A stretch of DNA of 64,000 nucleotides from Parerythrobacter lacustris (GTDB taxonomy: Bacteria; Pseudomonadota; Alphaproteobacteria; Sphingomonadales; Sphingomonadaceae), in assembly GCF_024626475.1 (NCBI RefSeq), contig NZ_JANKHH010000006.1:27972-91971 (forward strand), given 5' to 3'. Made by a program: the position numbers and the translations under genes. The first letter of the stretch is position 1. Each line of letters begins with the position of its first letter. Below, piece after piece: positions 40,976 to 50,115 of the stretch. The notes below the pieces were generated by a model that did no database searches, was not told where the DNA came from, and was given only the letters and a program-made list of their open reading frames with translations.

Positions 40976-42259
40976 TTAGTCCGCCACCTCGCCGTTGAGG
41001 CGCAGCACCTCGCCTGCGAGGTAGAGCGATCCGGCGATCAGCACCGGTAGGCCGTCATCGGGCAAGGCGGCGAGGGCAGTGGGGACATCCTGGGCCGCGA
41101 TGGCACCGACGCCGAATGCCGCAGCCGAGTGGCAATCGTGCGTCGGCACCGGGACGGCCGTCACGCTGGCGAGACTCGCCTGCATGGGTTCCAGCAGCGC
41201 CTTCGGGTCTTTGCCTTTGATCATGCCGATAACCAGGTGGGCCCGCTGCCCCGCGAAATGGCGCGCCAATGCCTCGCCTGCTGAGCGGTTGTGCCCGCCG
41301 TCGAGCCAAACTTCGCGTGTGCCGGTGAGCGCACCCTCGCTGAGGCGCTGGAGCCGTGCAGGCCAATTCGCCTTCGCCAGCCCCTCGCGGATCGCTGCCT
41401 CGCCGGGATCGAATCCCGCCACTTGCAGCATCGCGATGGCCAGTGCGGCATTGCCCATCTGGTGCGCGCCAGGCAGCGCGGGTGCAGGCAAACCGCGATG
41501 GTTTCCCCTTTCGGAGATGAAATCGAACCCGCCTGAACGTTCCTCGACATGCCAGGCGTCGAACCACTTGGCCTCGGCCTTGTAGGCGCATTCGGAGATC
41601 ACTGCCTCGATCGCGGGTCGGTATTCGAGCGTCGCGAAGGGCACACCGCGCTTGAGGATACCCGCCTTCTCGAAGGCGATGCGCTCAAACGGATCGCTCG
41701 GCACGCCGTCTTCCGGCGCCAGCAAAAATCGCTCGTGGTCGATCCCCAGCGCGGCGATGCCGCAGGCGGCGAGCACTTCCGGCCCGAGCACATTGGTCGC
41801 GTCGAACCGCCCGCCGAGGCCGACTTCGACCACGCAGGCATCGGCGGGCGTGCGGCTGAAGGCGAGGAAGGCGGCGGCGATGGTCACTTCGAAGAAGCTG
41901 GGGTTGAGCCCGTCGGCTGCGTCGAGCACCTCCTCCAGCAATTCCGCCAGCGGGCCATCCTCGATCAGCTTTCCGGCCAGCCTGATGCGCTCGTTGTAGC
42001 GCACCAGATGCGGGCTGGTGGTCATGTGGACCCGCTTGCCGCCCGCCTCGAGCATCGCGCGCAGGAAGGCGCAGGTCGAACCCTTGCCGTTGGTCCCCGC
42101 GACATGGAACACAGGAGGCAGGCGGTTGTGTGGATCGCCCAGCCGCGCGAGCAAGGCCCGGATCGTCTCCAGCCCGAGCCGACCCTGCGGCAGGCTCAGC
42201 GCGGCGAGCCGGTCAAGCTGCGCCTGCACGCGCGGGTCGGTTGAGGTGGCGAAATCCAT
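40976..42259 (-). CDS. folC: Bifunctional dihydrofolate synthase / folylpolyglutamate synthase
   Basis: Adds glutamate to dihydropteroate and extends the polyglutamate tail of folates. The 427-residue ligase has the P-loop GTNGKGST at residues 55-62, the folate-binding MTTSPHLVRYNERIR, and VEVGLGGRFDATNVL with the carbamylated-Lys/metal region GIDHERFL following. The C-terminal Mur-ligase domain ends with LIAGSLYLAGEVLRLNG. The gene lies downstream of accD in the trpFBA-accD-folC order common in proteobacteria. The 137-base gap to accD is occupied by palindrome D. Confidence 0.94.
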   Translation of the reverse strand: MDFATSTDPRVQAQLDRLAALSLPQGRLGLETIRALLARLGDPHNRLPPVFHVAGTNGKGSTCAFLRAMLEAGGKRVHMTTSPHLVRYNERIRLAGKLIEDGPLAELLEEVLDAADGLNPSFFEVTIAAAFLAFSRTPADACVVEVGLGGRFDATNVLGPEVLAACGIAALGIDHERFLLAPEDGVPSDPFERIAFEKAGILKRGVPFATLEYRPAIEAVISECAYKAEAKWFDAWHVEERSGGFDFISERGNHRGLPAPALPGAHQMGNAALAIAMLQVAGFDPGEAAIREGLAKANWPARLQRLSEGALTGTREVWLDGGHNRSAGEALARHFAGQRAHLVIGMIKGKDPKALLEPMQASLASVTAVPVPTHDCHSAAAFGVGAIAAQDVPTALAALPDDGLPVLIAGSLYLAGEVLRLNGEVAD

Positions 42260-42264
42260 CGTTC

Positions 42265-42391
42265 AAGTCCTCCCCGACATGTCGGGGAGGGGGACCATCC
42301 GCAGGATGGTGGAGGGGTTTGCTTGCCGAAGAGAATAACCCCTCCACCAGCTTCGCTGGTTCCCCTCCCCAAGAGACTTGGGGAGGATTTT
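42265..42391. repeat. Long palindrome D (CTCCCCGACATGTCGGGGAG family)
   Basis: Left arm 42265-42319 and right arm 42337-42391 are inverted (AACCCCTCCACCA with TGGTGGAGGGGTT at the centre). The left arm carries its own hairpin CTCCCCGAC-ATGTCGGGGAG. It lies between the folC start and the accD stop, with 5 bases on each side. Confidence 0.82.
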
Positions 42392-42396
42392 GAGGA

Positions 42397-43248
42397 TCAC
42401 GCGGCCGCCTTCGCGGGGGCCAGGTAACCCAGCAGCCCCGCCAGCGTCTCGCGCAGAGCGTGCCGGTGCACCACCATATCGACCATGCCGTGTTTGTGCA
42501 GATATTCGGCGCGCTGGAAGCCTTCGGGCAGTTTCTCGCGGATCGTGTCCTGGATCACCCGCTGGCCGGCAAAGCCGATCAGCGCGCCCGGCTCGGCGAT
42601 GTGGATATCGCCCAGCATGGCATAGCTCGCGGTGACGCCGCCGGTAGTCGGGTCGGTCAGCAGCACGATATAGGGCAGCCCCGCTTCGCGCAGGCGGCGG
42701 GTCATCACGGTCGCCTTGGGCATCTGCATCAGGCTGAGAATGCCTTCCTGCATCCGCGCACCGCCCGCAGCGGTCACCACGATATAGGCGCAATGGCGCT
42801 TCAGCGCTCGCTCGGCCCCCTGGCAGAAGGCGGTTCCCACCGCCATGCCCATCGAACCGCCCATGAAGCCGAAATCCTGCACGCCCACGACCGCCGGATG
42901 CCCTTCGATTTCGCCCGATCCGACGGTGAAGGCGTCGGCGTAGGGGTTCTTTGCGCGCGCTTCCTTCAGCCGGTCGGTGTATTTCTTGGTGTCCTTGAAC
43001 TTGAGCGGATCTTCCTCGACCTTGGGCTGGGCAAGCACCTCGTAGCCCATGTCGAGCAACTGCCGCAGCCGCTCGTCAGCGCCGATCCGTTCGTGATGGT
43101 CGCAGCGCGGGCAGACTTGCTGGTTGTCCTCGAACTCCTTGGCGAAGACCATTTCCTGGCACGACTTGCACTTGACCCACAGATTGTCGGGCGTCTCGCG
43201 CTTGTTGCCGAAGGGGAGCGAATTGCGGACTCGGGTTAGCCAGTTCAT
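42397..43248 (-). CDS. accD: Acetyl-CoA carboxylase carboxyltransferase subunit beta
   Basis: Beta subunit of the carboxyltransferase that makes malonyl-CoA, the first step of fatty-acid synthesis; works with AccA. The 283-residue protein has the N-terminal zinc ribbon C27-x2-C30 and C46-x2-C49 (CKSCQEM, CPRCDHH), and a crotonase-fold core with [31 protein letters not shown] and [15 protein letters not shown]. The ATG at 43248 is typical ([12 protein letters not shown]). It sits in the trp-accD-folC cluster on the minus strand. accA is not in the window. Confidence 0.97.
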   Translation of the reverse strand: MNWLTRVRNSLPFGNKRETPDNLWVKCKSCQEMVFAKEFEDNQQVCPRCDHHERIGADERLRQLLDMGYEVLAQPKVEEDPLKFKDTKKYTDRLKEARAKNPYADAFTVGSGEIEGHPAVVGVQDFGFMGGSMGMAVGTAFCQGAERALKRHCAYIVVTAAGGARMQEGILSLMQMPKATVMTRRLREAGLPYIVLLTDPTTGGVTASYAMLGDIHIAEPGALIGFAGQRVIQDTIREKLPEGFQRAEYLHKHGMVDMVVHRHALRETLAGLLGYLAPAKAAA

Positions 43249-43290
43249 GGCTGGGCCTATAGGCCGGTTTCCTGAACGTTGCGAGTTTTT

Positions 43291-43423
43291 GGTTCACACG
43301 AAGACACGAAGAGGTCGTTTTGCGCCGCAGGCTTTGCGCCCTATCCGGCCTCCCGCGGAACGGAGGGTATGTTGGCGAAGGTCTTCGCCGAAGCCGCAAC
43401 ATCTTCGTGTCTTCGTGTGAACC
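43291..43423. repeat. Long palindrome E (GGTTCACACGAAGACACGAAGA family)
   Basis: Perfect 22-base inverted arms (43291-43312 and 43402-43423) around an 89-base centre with smaller inverted elements (GAAGGTCTTCG, GCCGCAGGC). It ends 4 bases before the trpA stop. Confidence 0.85.
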
Positions 43424-43426
43424 AAT

Positions 43427-44209
43427 CTACCGCGCCGCGCGAACCGCCGCAGCGAGCGAAGCCGTGAAGTCGCGCAGCTTCGCCGGAGCCTCCGCGCCGT
43501 ACTCCCCCACCAGCTCGACCAGCGCACTGCCGACGACCACGCCGTCCGCCACCCTGGCAATCGCCTCGGCCTGCTCGGGCGTGCGGACGCCGAAGCCGAC
43601 CGCAACGGGCAGGTCGGTCGCCGCCTTCAATCGCGCCACCGCATCCTCGATGCTCGCCTGCGCCGCCTGCTGCTTGCCGGTGATCCCGGCGACCGAAACG
43701 TAATAGAGGAACCCTTGCGATCCCTCGAGCACTTGCGGCAGCCGCGCGGCGTCGGTGGTCGGGGTGGCGAGGCGGATCGGCGCGATCCCGGCGGCGCGCA
43801 ATTGCGGGCCGAGCGCGTCGTCTTCCTCGGGCGGAATATCGACGCAGATCACCCCGTCGACCCCGGCTCTGGCGCAGGCATCCGCGAACCACTCCGGCCC
43901 GCGCCGCACCATCGGATTGGCATAGCCCATCAGCACCAAGGGTACCTCGGGATGGCGCTGGCGGAAGGCGGCGGCGATGGCGAAGACATCGGCCGTGGTC
44001 GTCCCCTTGCCGAGAGAACGCAAATTCGCTTCCTGGATCGCAGGCCCATCGGCCATCGGATCGGTAAACGGCATCCCCAGCTCGATCACATCCGCGCCGC
44101 CCGCAACCAGCGCGTCGAGATTGGCCGCAGTGTCGCCATCGCCTGCGGTAATGAAGCAGACGAGCGCGGGATGGGGTTTGCTGAAGGCGGAGGAGAGGCG
44201 GTTAGTCAT
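43427..44209 (-). CDS. trpA: Tryptophan synthase alpha chain
   Basis: Cleaves indole-3-glycerol phosphate and passes indole to TrpB through the subunit tunnel. With ATG 44209 the product is 260 residues, as expected. The catalytic residues are E43 in VIELGMPFTDPMADGP and D54 in the same stretch (Salmonella E49 and D60). The phosphate loop is in VGFGVRTPEQAEAI and the end is VVGSALVELVGEYG. Its start overlaps the end of a small membrane-protein gene by 8 bases, whereas trpB and trpA are normally adjacent; two small genes and a palindrome separate them here. Confidence 0.96.
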   Translation of the reverse strand: MTNRLSSAFSKPHPALVCFITAGDGDTAANLDALVAGGADVIELGMPFTDPMADGPAIQEANLRSLGKGTTTADVFAIAAAFRQRHPEVPLVLMGYANPMVRRGPEWFADACARAGVDGVICVDIPPEEDDALGPQLRAAGIAPIRLATPTTDAARLPQVLEGSQGFLYYVSVAGITGKQQAAQASIEDAVARLKAATDLPVAVGFGVRTPEQAEAIARVADGVVVGSALVELVGEYGAEAPAKLRDFTASLAAAVRAAR

Positions 44210-44441
44210 CCGAATCCAAGGGCATTTTGTCGACCGTCCAGCTGTAAACGATAAAGAGGTAGAACCCGTAGACAATTACTGGAAAGAAGGGCTTCAGATG
44301 CCGTCTCCGCCCATCGTCCGGAATCTCCCAATAGTCAGGCCCGGCGTCGACATAGAACCAGATCATCGCAGCGAAACCTGCGATGGCCGCGAAGATCGCG
44401 AGGCCTTTGCGAATTCGCCAGCTAACATGTCCGTCAGTCAA
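44202..44441 (-). CDS. Small two-helix membrane protein
   Basis: A 79-residue protein with two membrane helices (GLAIFAAIAGFAAMIWFYV at about 13-31, PVIVYGFYLFIVYSW at about 54-68) and an acidic C terminus (MPLDSDD). No family is recognised. It starts at TTG 44441, with only a weak GGAA upstream, so the start is uncertain. The end overlaps the trpA start by 8 bases, which implies coupling. Less GC-rich than trpA and trpB. It is one of two membrane-protein genes inserted between trpB and trpA. Confidence 0.55.
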   Translation of the reverse strand: MTDGHVSWRIRKGLAIFAAIAGFAAMIWFYVDAGPDYWEIPDDGRRRHLKPFFPVIVYGFYLFIVYSWTVDKMPLDSDD

Positions 44442-44472
44442 GCGGCTGGTTCCGGGAATGCAATTACAGCCA

Positions 44473-44558
44473 CGTCACCCCGGACCTGATCCGGGGTCCC
44501 GCTGCCTTCAGCGCCGCGTCCAAGAGAAGCGGGATCCCGGGTCAAGCCCGGGATGACG
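44473..44558. repeat. Long imperfect palindrome F (CACCCCGG...GGGTCCCGCT family)
   Basis: Left arm 44473-44503 and right arm 44528-44558 are inverted copies (GTCACCCCGG... with ...CCCGGGATGAC), each a hairpin. Same family as element A at 32385. Lies about 40 bases downstream of the stop of the gene at 44599. Confidence 0.8.
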
Positions 44559-44598
44559 CGAGCGGGGTGGGGTTGGGCGAAGGCGGAGGAGAGGCGTG

Positions 44599-45080
44599 TC
44601 ATCTGAGGAAGTTGCGAACTCTTTTTAGAACCAGGGTGATTGGCGAAAACGCGATTACCGCAGCCATTGCCGCATTTACGAGATCAACGCTGCGCTCCCG
44701 ACGGGTCTCACTGAGGTCGACACTTCCGCACTCACCATAGGTGAATTTTGTGCAAGGACCAAAGTCCCGCAGATTCGGTTCGATGGACCACTCCGTGAAA
44801 ATTCTGAGCAATAACCAAGAAAGAGTCAGCCCCATCAGTAATGCAAAGGATATATGAAGAGAGCGCCTTGCGAGCGATTGGCTAAAAAACTCAGAAAATG
44901 AACTCGCTCCGAAATCGAATGTAATTCCCGACCAAGCTAACGACGCTATCGAGAGCGAAATTGCAATATTTCCTGGCAGCACTGGCGCACTCAGGCCAAC
45001 CACCCATCCGAGGAGCCAACTGCAGGCAAGAACCGAAATGGCAAACAGGAAACTGCCAAACATCCTCTCAAGTGAGATTC

Positions 45081-45084
<4 letters not shown>
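44599..45084 (-). CDS. Hypothetical membrane protein between trpB and trpA
   Basis: A 161-residue protein with about four membrane helices ([73 protein letters not shown]). Between helices 3 and 4 a periplasmic or cytoplasmic loop has two cysteines ([13 protein letters not shown]). Start is GTG 45084, whose bases overlap the trpB stop (GTGA) with a GGTGGAG site; ATG 45063 is an alternative. Its codon use and lower GC differ from trpB and trpA, which points to a later insertion. Function unknown. Confidence 0.6.
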
Positions 45085-46292
<1,208 letters not shown>

Positions 46293-46623
46293 CGCTCGCG
46301 CGATTGGCAGAGGCCCGCGATGTTGTCCAGCGGGCTGGAAACGCGCTTCGTCGCCATGTGGCGATATTGCGCGCGCCGGATCGCTCGTTCGTCGACCTGA
46401 CGTTTATCGCGGCACTGAATCGAACCATCAGCCGCGTGCTCCGGCAAGAACCGCGGGGCGCATCCAGTCTTTCTGCCACATTAACATGATGTTGCAGAAA
46501 TGCGACATATTCGGAAAGTTGGACTATTTACAAATCTGTCAGTTGAAGTTCAGGATTTCTGGACGATGTAACGCATCGCGCCGCACATTCCCCTGTGTGG
46601 CCGACTTTTTGAAAGGATTACAT
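46293..46623. other. Divergent control region of trpB and the outer-membrane gene
   Basis: 331 bases without a supported gene. The 46490-46600 part is AT-rich, with several TTG-type -35 candidates (for example TTGAAG near 46545 with ATGTAA 17 bases on) for the barrel-protein gene. No palindrome of the dispersed families and no trp leader peptide with Trp codons was found. Confidence 0.45.
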
Positions 46624-47088
46624 ATGCGCAAGATTGCAATCGCAGTTGCAGCTGCCGCCACCGCATTCGCGGCGCCGGCATTCGCTCAGGAAGCAGCCGG
46701 CGAAGGCCGCGTCGAAGTCCGTGGCGGTATCGCCTGGGCCAATGGCATCGAAGAAGCCACCGCAGGCGTTGCCGCCGGTTACGACTTCGACCTCGGCGAA
46801 GCCGCTTTCATCGGTGCCGAAGCTTCGGCGGACAAGCTGCTGACCGATGGCGCTGACGTCGTCTGGGGCGTCGGCGGCCGCGTCGGTGCCAAGGTCGGCA
46901 CCCAGGGCAAGCTGTTCGCAGCCGGCGGCTACGCCTTCGGCGAAGGCGAAGATGTGCCTTACCTCGGCGGCGGATACGAGCACAAGCTCGGCGACGGCGG
47001 CGTGTATCTCAAGGCCGAATACCGCCACTTCTTCAGCGACTTCGTCGACGTGAACACCGCTGCGGTGGGCGTCGGCTTCAAGTTCTGA
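46624..47088 (+). CDS. Small outer-membrane beta-barrel protein (porin-like)
   Basis: A 154-residue protein with signal peptide MRKIAIAVAAAATAFAAPAF (AFA/Q cleavage) and an alternating pattern of strands: VEVRGGIAWANGI, AAGYDFDLG, AFIGAEASADKL, VVWGVGGRVGAKVG, LFAAGGYAF, VPYLGGGYEHKLGD, GVYLKAEYRHFF, TAAVGVGFKF. About eight strands and a C-terminal Phe fit an OmpA-like/OmpW-like eight-stranded barrel, inserted by the BAM machine. The ATG at 46624 has AAAGGA upstream and an AT-rich leader. It lies on the plus strand between trpB and trpF, and has its own terminator, a single-gene unit interrupting the trp block. Confidence 0.85.
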   Translation: MRKIAIAVAAAATAFAAPAFAQEAAGEGRVEVRGGIAWANGIEEATAGVAAGYDFDLGEAAFIGAEASADKLLTDGADVVWGVGGRVGAKVGTQGKLFAAGGYAFGEGEDVPYLGGGYEHKLGDGGVYLKAEYRHFFSDFVDVNTAAVGVGFKF

Positions 47089-47112
47089 TCGAAGCACGAA
47101 CTCTCAGGAGGA

Positions 47113-47139
47113 GGGCGGTCCCGCGGGGCCGCCCTTTTT
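47113..47139 (+). terminator. Intrinsic terminator of the outer-membrane gene
   Basis: Stem GGGCGGTCC (47113-47121) with GGGCCGCCC (47126-47134), small loop, then TTTTT. Nearly identical to the terminator after the F0 operon at 63913. Confidence 0.88.
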
Positions 47140-47210
47140 CTATGCGGCGCGGGCAGCCGCGCAAAAGGCGGAGATTCCATCCGCTTGCACTTTCCCTGTG
47201 TTTGTCATTC

Positions 47211-47275
47211 CCGCGAAGGCGGGAATCCATGGACGCAGGTCCGCCCTCGATCCCCGCCTTCGCGGGGATGACAAA
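47211..47275. repeat. Long palindrome G (GTCATTCCCGCGAAGGCGGGAATCC family)
   Basis: Arms at 47211-47234 and 47249-47275 are inverted copies (TTTGTCATTCCCGC with GGGGATGACAAA), each a hairpin (CCCGCGAAGGCGGG and CCCCGCCTTCGCGGGG). Located 60 bases downstream of the trpF stop. Confidence 0.83.
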
Positions 47276-47335
47276 CAATGGAGGATATAGGAGGACCGAT
47301 AAGGACCGTGTTTGCAGCGAACACGATCAACTTTC

Positions 47336-47968
47336 CTACGCGCTGTGGGCGGCCGCACAGAAGGCGGCGATTTTTGCCGCGTCCTTGACCCCCGGTGCGC
47401 GTTCGACGCCGGAGGACGTATCCACCAGCTTCGCGCCCGTGGCGGCGATTGCTGCGCCGACATTGTCCGCCGTCAAACCGCCCGCAAGGCCCCACGGAAT
47501 CGTGTGGTCGAACTCTGCCAGCAAGCGCCAGTCGAACGCTTCGCCATTGCCGCCGGGAAGGGCTGCTGCCGGGGCATCGAACAGCAGACGATCCACCGCA
47601 CCTTCGTAGCGGCGCGACTTCTCCAGCGTGGCGGCGTCCTTGACCCCCAGTGCTTTCCACACCTCGACCGGCATCTTGTCCCGCAGCAAAGCGGCCCATT
47701 CGGGCGTCTCGGAGCCGTGCAGCTGGACCACATCGGGCATTACCGCTTCGAGCATGCGCGACATGGCCTCGACTTCGGCATTGACCGACAGCAGTGCGAC
47801 CTTGACCCGTCCGCGCGCCAGCGCGCGCAACCGGCCGGCGGTCGCCAGATCGACATGACGCGGGCTGGGCGGGAAATGCACCAGCCCGATATGTGTCGCC
47901 CCGGCAGCAATCGCCGCTTCGACGCTTTCCTCGGTCGAAAGTCCGCAAATCTTGATCTCTGCCTGCAT
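47336..47968 (-). CDS. trpF: Phosphoribosylanthranilate isomerase
   Basis: Isomerises phosphoribosylanthranilate in tryptophan synthesis. With ATG 47968 (MQAEIKICGL) the product is 210 residues, usual for the family. The catalytic Cys is in IKICGL (C8 from the start), the catalytic Asp is in DRLLFDAPAA, and the phosphate loop is in LAGGLTADNV, followed by VDTSSGVE. The frame opens to 48001, with a poorer start. It is separated from trpB on the same strand by an opposite-strand barrel gene, so it is not in one transcript with trpB. Confidence 0.95.
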   Translation of the reverse strand: MQAEIKICGLSTEESVEAAIAAGATHIGLVHFPPSPRHVDLATAGRLRALARGRVKVALLSVNAEVEAMSRMLEAVMPDVVQLHGSETPEWAALLRDKMPVEVWKALGVKDAATLEKSRRYEGAVDRLLFDAPAAALPGGNGEAFDWRLLAEFDHTIPWGLAGGLTADNVGAAIAATGAKLVDTSSGVERAPGVKDAAKIAAFCAAAHSA

Positions 47969-48080
47969 GGTCGCGCGCTTAATCAATCGCTGACGGCACA
48001 CAAAGCGAATTGTCGAATCGATGCAATCCGGTTTGTGCGGGATCGACTAGAAGGGGAGCTGGGGAAAAGGGGGAAAGACG

Positions 48081-48515
48081 ATGATCGTTTCCATTCGCAA
48101 TTTCGTGCTTGTGTTGCTCGCAGCGATGGTTGCCGCGTGCAATCCGATGGAACAGCTCGACAATGCCGATGCCGAAGTGGCCGAATTTCATCAGCAGATG
48201 GACAACCGCCAGTTCGATGCGATCTGGGAGGCCGGGAGCAAGGAATTCAAGGCCTCCGGGCCCAAGGCCGATGCGGTCGCGTTCCTCGGGCAGATCCGCG
48301 ACCGGATGGGCGAACTCAAGTCGACCAGCCGCGAAGGGTTCAACCTCAACACCGACAACGGCGTGACCATGGTCAAGGTGACCCACAAGAGCGAATTCGC
48401 CAACGGTCCGGCGACAGAGACCTTCGACTTCGTGCGGGTGAACGAGGAGCTCCAGCTGTTCAACTACAACATCAACTGGGGCACCGATCAGGACGCGGCC
48501 GAACTCGCCGAGTAA
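48081..48515 (+). CDS. Hypothetical lipoprotein
   Basis: A 144-residue lipoprotein with a type II signal peptide: MIVSIRNFVLVLLAAMVAAC, lipobox VAAC with Cys at 20. The mature part is helical then beta-stranded (AEFHQQMDNRQFDAIWEAGS, then VTMVKVTHKSEFANG and ATETFDFVRVNEELQLFNYN), similar to DUF4019/DUF3887-like NTF2 folds. The residue after Cys is Asn, so no inner-membrane retention Asp is present and the outer membrane is likely. ATG 48081 has GGGGGAAAG upstream. The stop abuts the end of the SIMPL gene on the other strand. No function known. Confidence 0.75.
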   Translation: MIVSIRNFVLVLLAAMVAACNPMEQLDNADAEVAEFHQQMDNRQFDAIWEAGSKEFKASGPKADAVAFLGQIRDRMGELKSTSREGFNLNTDNGVTMVKVTHKSEFANGPATETFDFVRVNEELQLFNYNINWGTDQDAAELAE

Positions 48516-49394
48516 CTATCTCGGCGCGAGTTCGAACATCACTCCCACGCTGGCCCCGATCGTCAGGTCGCCTTTGAGCACCGGGCTGGGGGTGTAGACG
48601 TCGTAGGTTTCTGCCATGGCGAAGCCGTAGCTTTCGTCGTAGCCGGAGGACAGGCTCGAGGTCCGCCCCTCGTCGATCATTATGATGCGCTTGACCGTCA
48701 TCCCTGCAGCGGCGGCGTAGAGCTCAGCGCGGCTGCGCGCGTCGGCAATGGCCTTGGTGCGCGCTTCGTTTTCGGCTTCGGTCGAGTCTTCCAGCCGGAA
48801 GCTCGGCCCGGCGACGTTGTTGGCACCCGCCGCGACCAGTGCGTCGATGGTGCCCCCGAAATCGTCGAGCTTGCGCTGGCGGATCGAGACCGCGTTGTTC
48901 GCCTGGTAACCGGTGATGCGCGGGGTTTTGGGTTTGCTCGGTGATCCTACAGCGGCCGCCGCATCGACCGCCGCCGCTACCGCTTCGGCTGCAGGATCGG
49001 CACCCTCTGCCGCTGCCGCAGTCGCATCCTTCCATCCTTGCGAGTAGGAATCGTAGGTTTCCACCTCGAACACCGGGCTGATCGAAATCTCGCTGGTGCG
49101 GATATCGCTCTCGGCAATCCCCTGCCGGCGCGCGGCGGCGACCAGCTTCTGCATCGTCGCGGCGTTTTCGCGCAGGGCCTGCTCCGCTGTCGGCGCGACA
49201 GTCGTAACCCCTGCCGTGAAGCTCGCGACATCGGGTTCGCGCGTCACGCTCGCCTTTCCGGTGATGGTCAGCACGGTGTTGCCTTCGTCGACCGGGTCGA
49301 GCGCGAGGATACCGAGGCCCTGGATGCCTTGCGCGGCAACCGGCGTGGAAAACGCGAGGGCGAGGCCGCAGGCGGCGAGGGCGATCATACGCAT
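48516..49394 (-). CDS. SIMPL (DUF541) domain periplasmic protein
   Basis: A 292-residue protein with signal peptide MRMIALAACGLALAFSTPVA and one SIMPL (DUF541) domain: LTITGKASVTREPDVASFTAGV, then ISPVFEVETYD, ISGYQANN-like ITGYQANNAVSIRQR, and AIADARSRAELYAAAAGMTVKRI near the end. Between the third and fourth strands it carries an alanine-rich insertion of about 45 residues (GWKDATAAAAEGADP... to GSPSKPKTP), absent from typical members. SIMPL proteins are periplasmic or surface proteins of unclear role. ATG 49394 has AGGAG 9 bases upstream. It starts 4 bases after the VOC gene, as the last gene of the lapA operon. Confidence 0.82.
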   Translation of the reverse strand: MRMIALAACGLALAFSTPVAAQGIQGLGILALDPVDEGNTVLTITGKASVTREPDVASFTAGVTTVAPTAEQALRENAATMQKLVAAARRQGIAESDIRTSEISISPVFEVETYDSYSQGWKDATAAAAEGADPAAEAVAAAVDAAAAVGSPSKPKTPRITGYQANNAVSIRQRKLDDFGGTIDALVAAGANNVAGPSFRLEDSTEAENEARTKAIADARSRAELYAAAAGMTVKRIIMIDEGRTSSLSSGYDESYGFAMAETYDVYTPSPVLKGDLTIGASVGVMFELAPR

Positions 49395-49398
49395 AGGC

Positions 49399-49773
49399 TC
49401 ATTCTCCTTCATTCGGGTTCTGGATCAGCCGGATCAGGCTGCAATCGGGATCGATCAGATAGGCGATGGTCAGCCCGCTCGCCTCGCGCCGGGGTTCGCT
49501 CAGGCGCGGCCAGCCGGTTCGCGTATCGGGGATGCCAGCCGCGCGTGCGAGGGCATGGAACGCTGTCATATCGTCCAGTCGGAGGCAGGAGCCGAACGAG
49601 CTCGTCGCGGGATCGAGGTCGGGGTAGGGGAAGAATTCCAGCTCGAGCGTGCCGGCGTTCAGGATCATCCAGCCGCTATCGCGGAAGGTGGTTTCGAAGC
49701 CGAGCGCGCCATAGAACGCCTCGGTGATGTCGAAATCGCGCGACGGGAGATTGGGCGTCGCGCGGTCGGTCAT
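49399..49773 (-). CDS. VOC-superfamily protein (bleomycin-resistance-like)
   Basis: A 124-residue protein of the vicinal-oxygen-chelate fold, closest in wording to bleomycin-resistance proteins (NLPSRDFDITEAFYGALGFET, GTLELEFFPYPDLDP, SCLRLDDM, LIDPDCSLIRLIQNP). Such proteins bind and sequester glycopeptide antibiotics or act on small ligands, but many have no assigned role. Start ATG 49773 overlaps the stop of the preceding VOC gene (ATGA). The frame opens further upstream into that gene without reason. Probably co-translated with its partner. Confidence 0.8.
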   Translation of the reverse strand: MTDRATPNLPSRDFDITEAFYGALGFETTFRDSGWMILNAGTLELEFFPYPDLDPATSSFGSCLRLDDMTAFHALARAAGIPDTRTGWPRLSEPRREASGLTIAYLIDPDCSLIRLIQNPNEGE

Positions 49774-50114
49774 CCTTCGAGCACATGCCACAGCACGCCC
49801 GCAGGATCGGAAAGAAAACCGACGCGAATGCCCCATGGTTGCATTGCAGGCGGTTTGAGCATGATCGAGGGGTACGTGGCGGACAGTCCATCGGTCCGCT
49901 TCCACCAATCATCGAGATCATCGACACGCAGCTGCGCCATCCAGTTGCTGGCCCAGTCTTCCACGTAGTGCGGCTGGATCAGGATTGTCGCGCCTTCATG
50001 ATCCATGATCGCCACAGTATGGTCCTGGTGGACGACCGCGAAGCCCAGAGCGCGATAGAAGGCAACCGAAGTCACCATGTCCCTTGTCGGCACGAAAGGG
50101 CAGACCTTGCTCAC
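49770..50114 (-). CDS. VOC-superfamily protein (glyoxalase-like)
   Basis: A 114-residue protein with the VOC fold: CPFVPTRDMVTSVAFYRALGF, TILIQPHYVEDWASNWMAQL, RVDDLDDWWKR and GIRVGFLSDPAGVLWHVLE. Its metal or ligand site and reaction cannot be deduced. Start GTG 50114 lies one base after the pyrF stop, so it follows pyrF closely and precedes a second VOC gene by an ATGA overlap. The two VOC genes may form a heterodimer or act separately. Not usual pyrF neighbours. Confidence 0.78.
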   Translation of the reverse strand: MSKVCPFVPTRDMVTSVAFYRALGFAVVHQDHTVAIMDHEGATILIQPHYVEDWASNWMAQLRVDDLDDWWKRTDGLSATYPSIMLKPPAMQPWGIRVGFLSDPAGVLWHVLEG

Positions 50115-50115
50115 G

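Noticed and set aside
46293-46623. trp leader peptide/attenuator before trpB
   Set aside because: No short frame with consecutive Trp codons and no terminator-type hairpin on the minus strand was seen.
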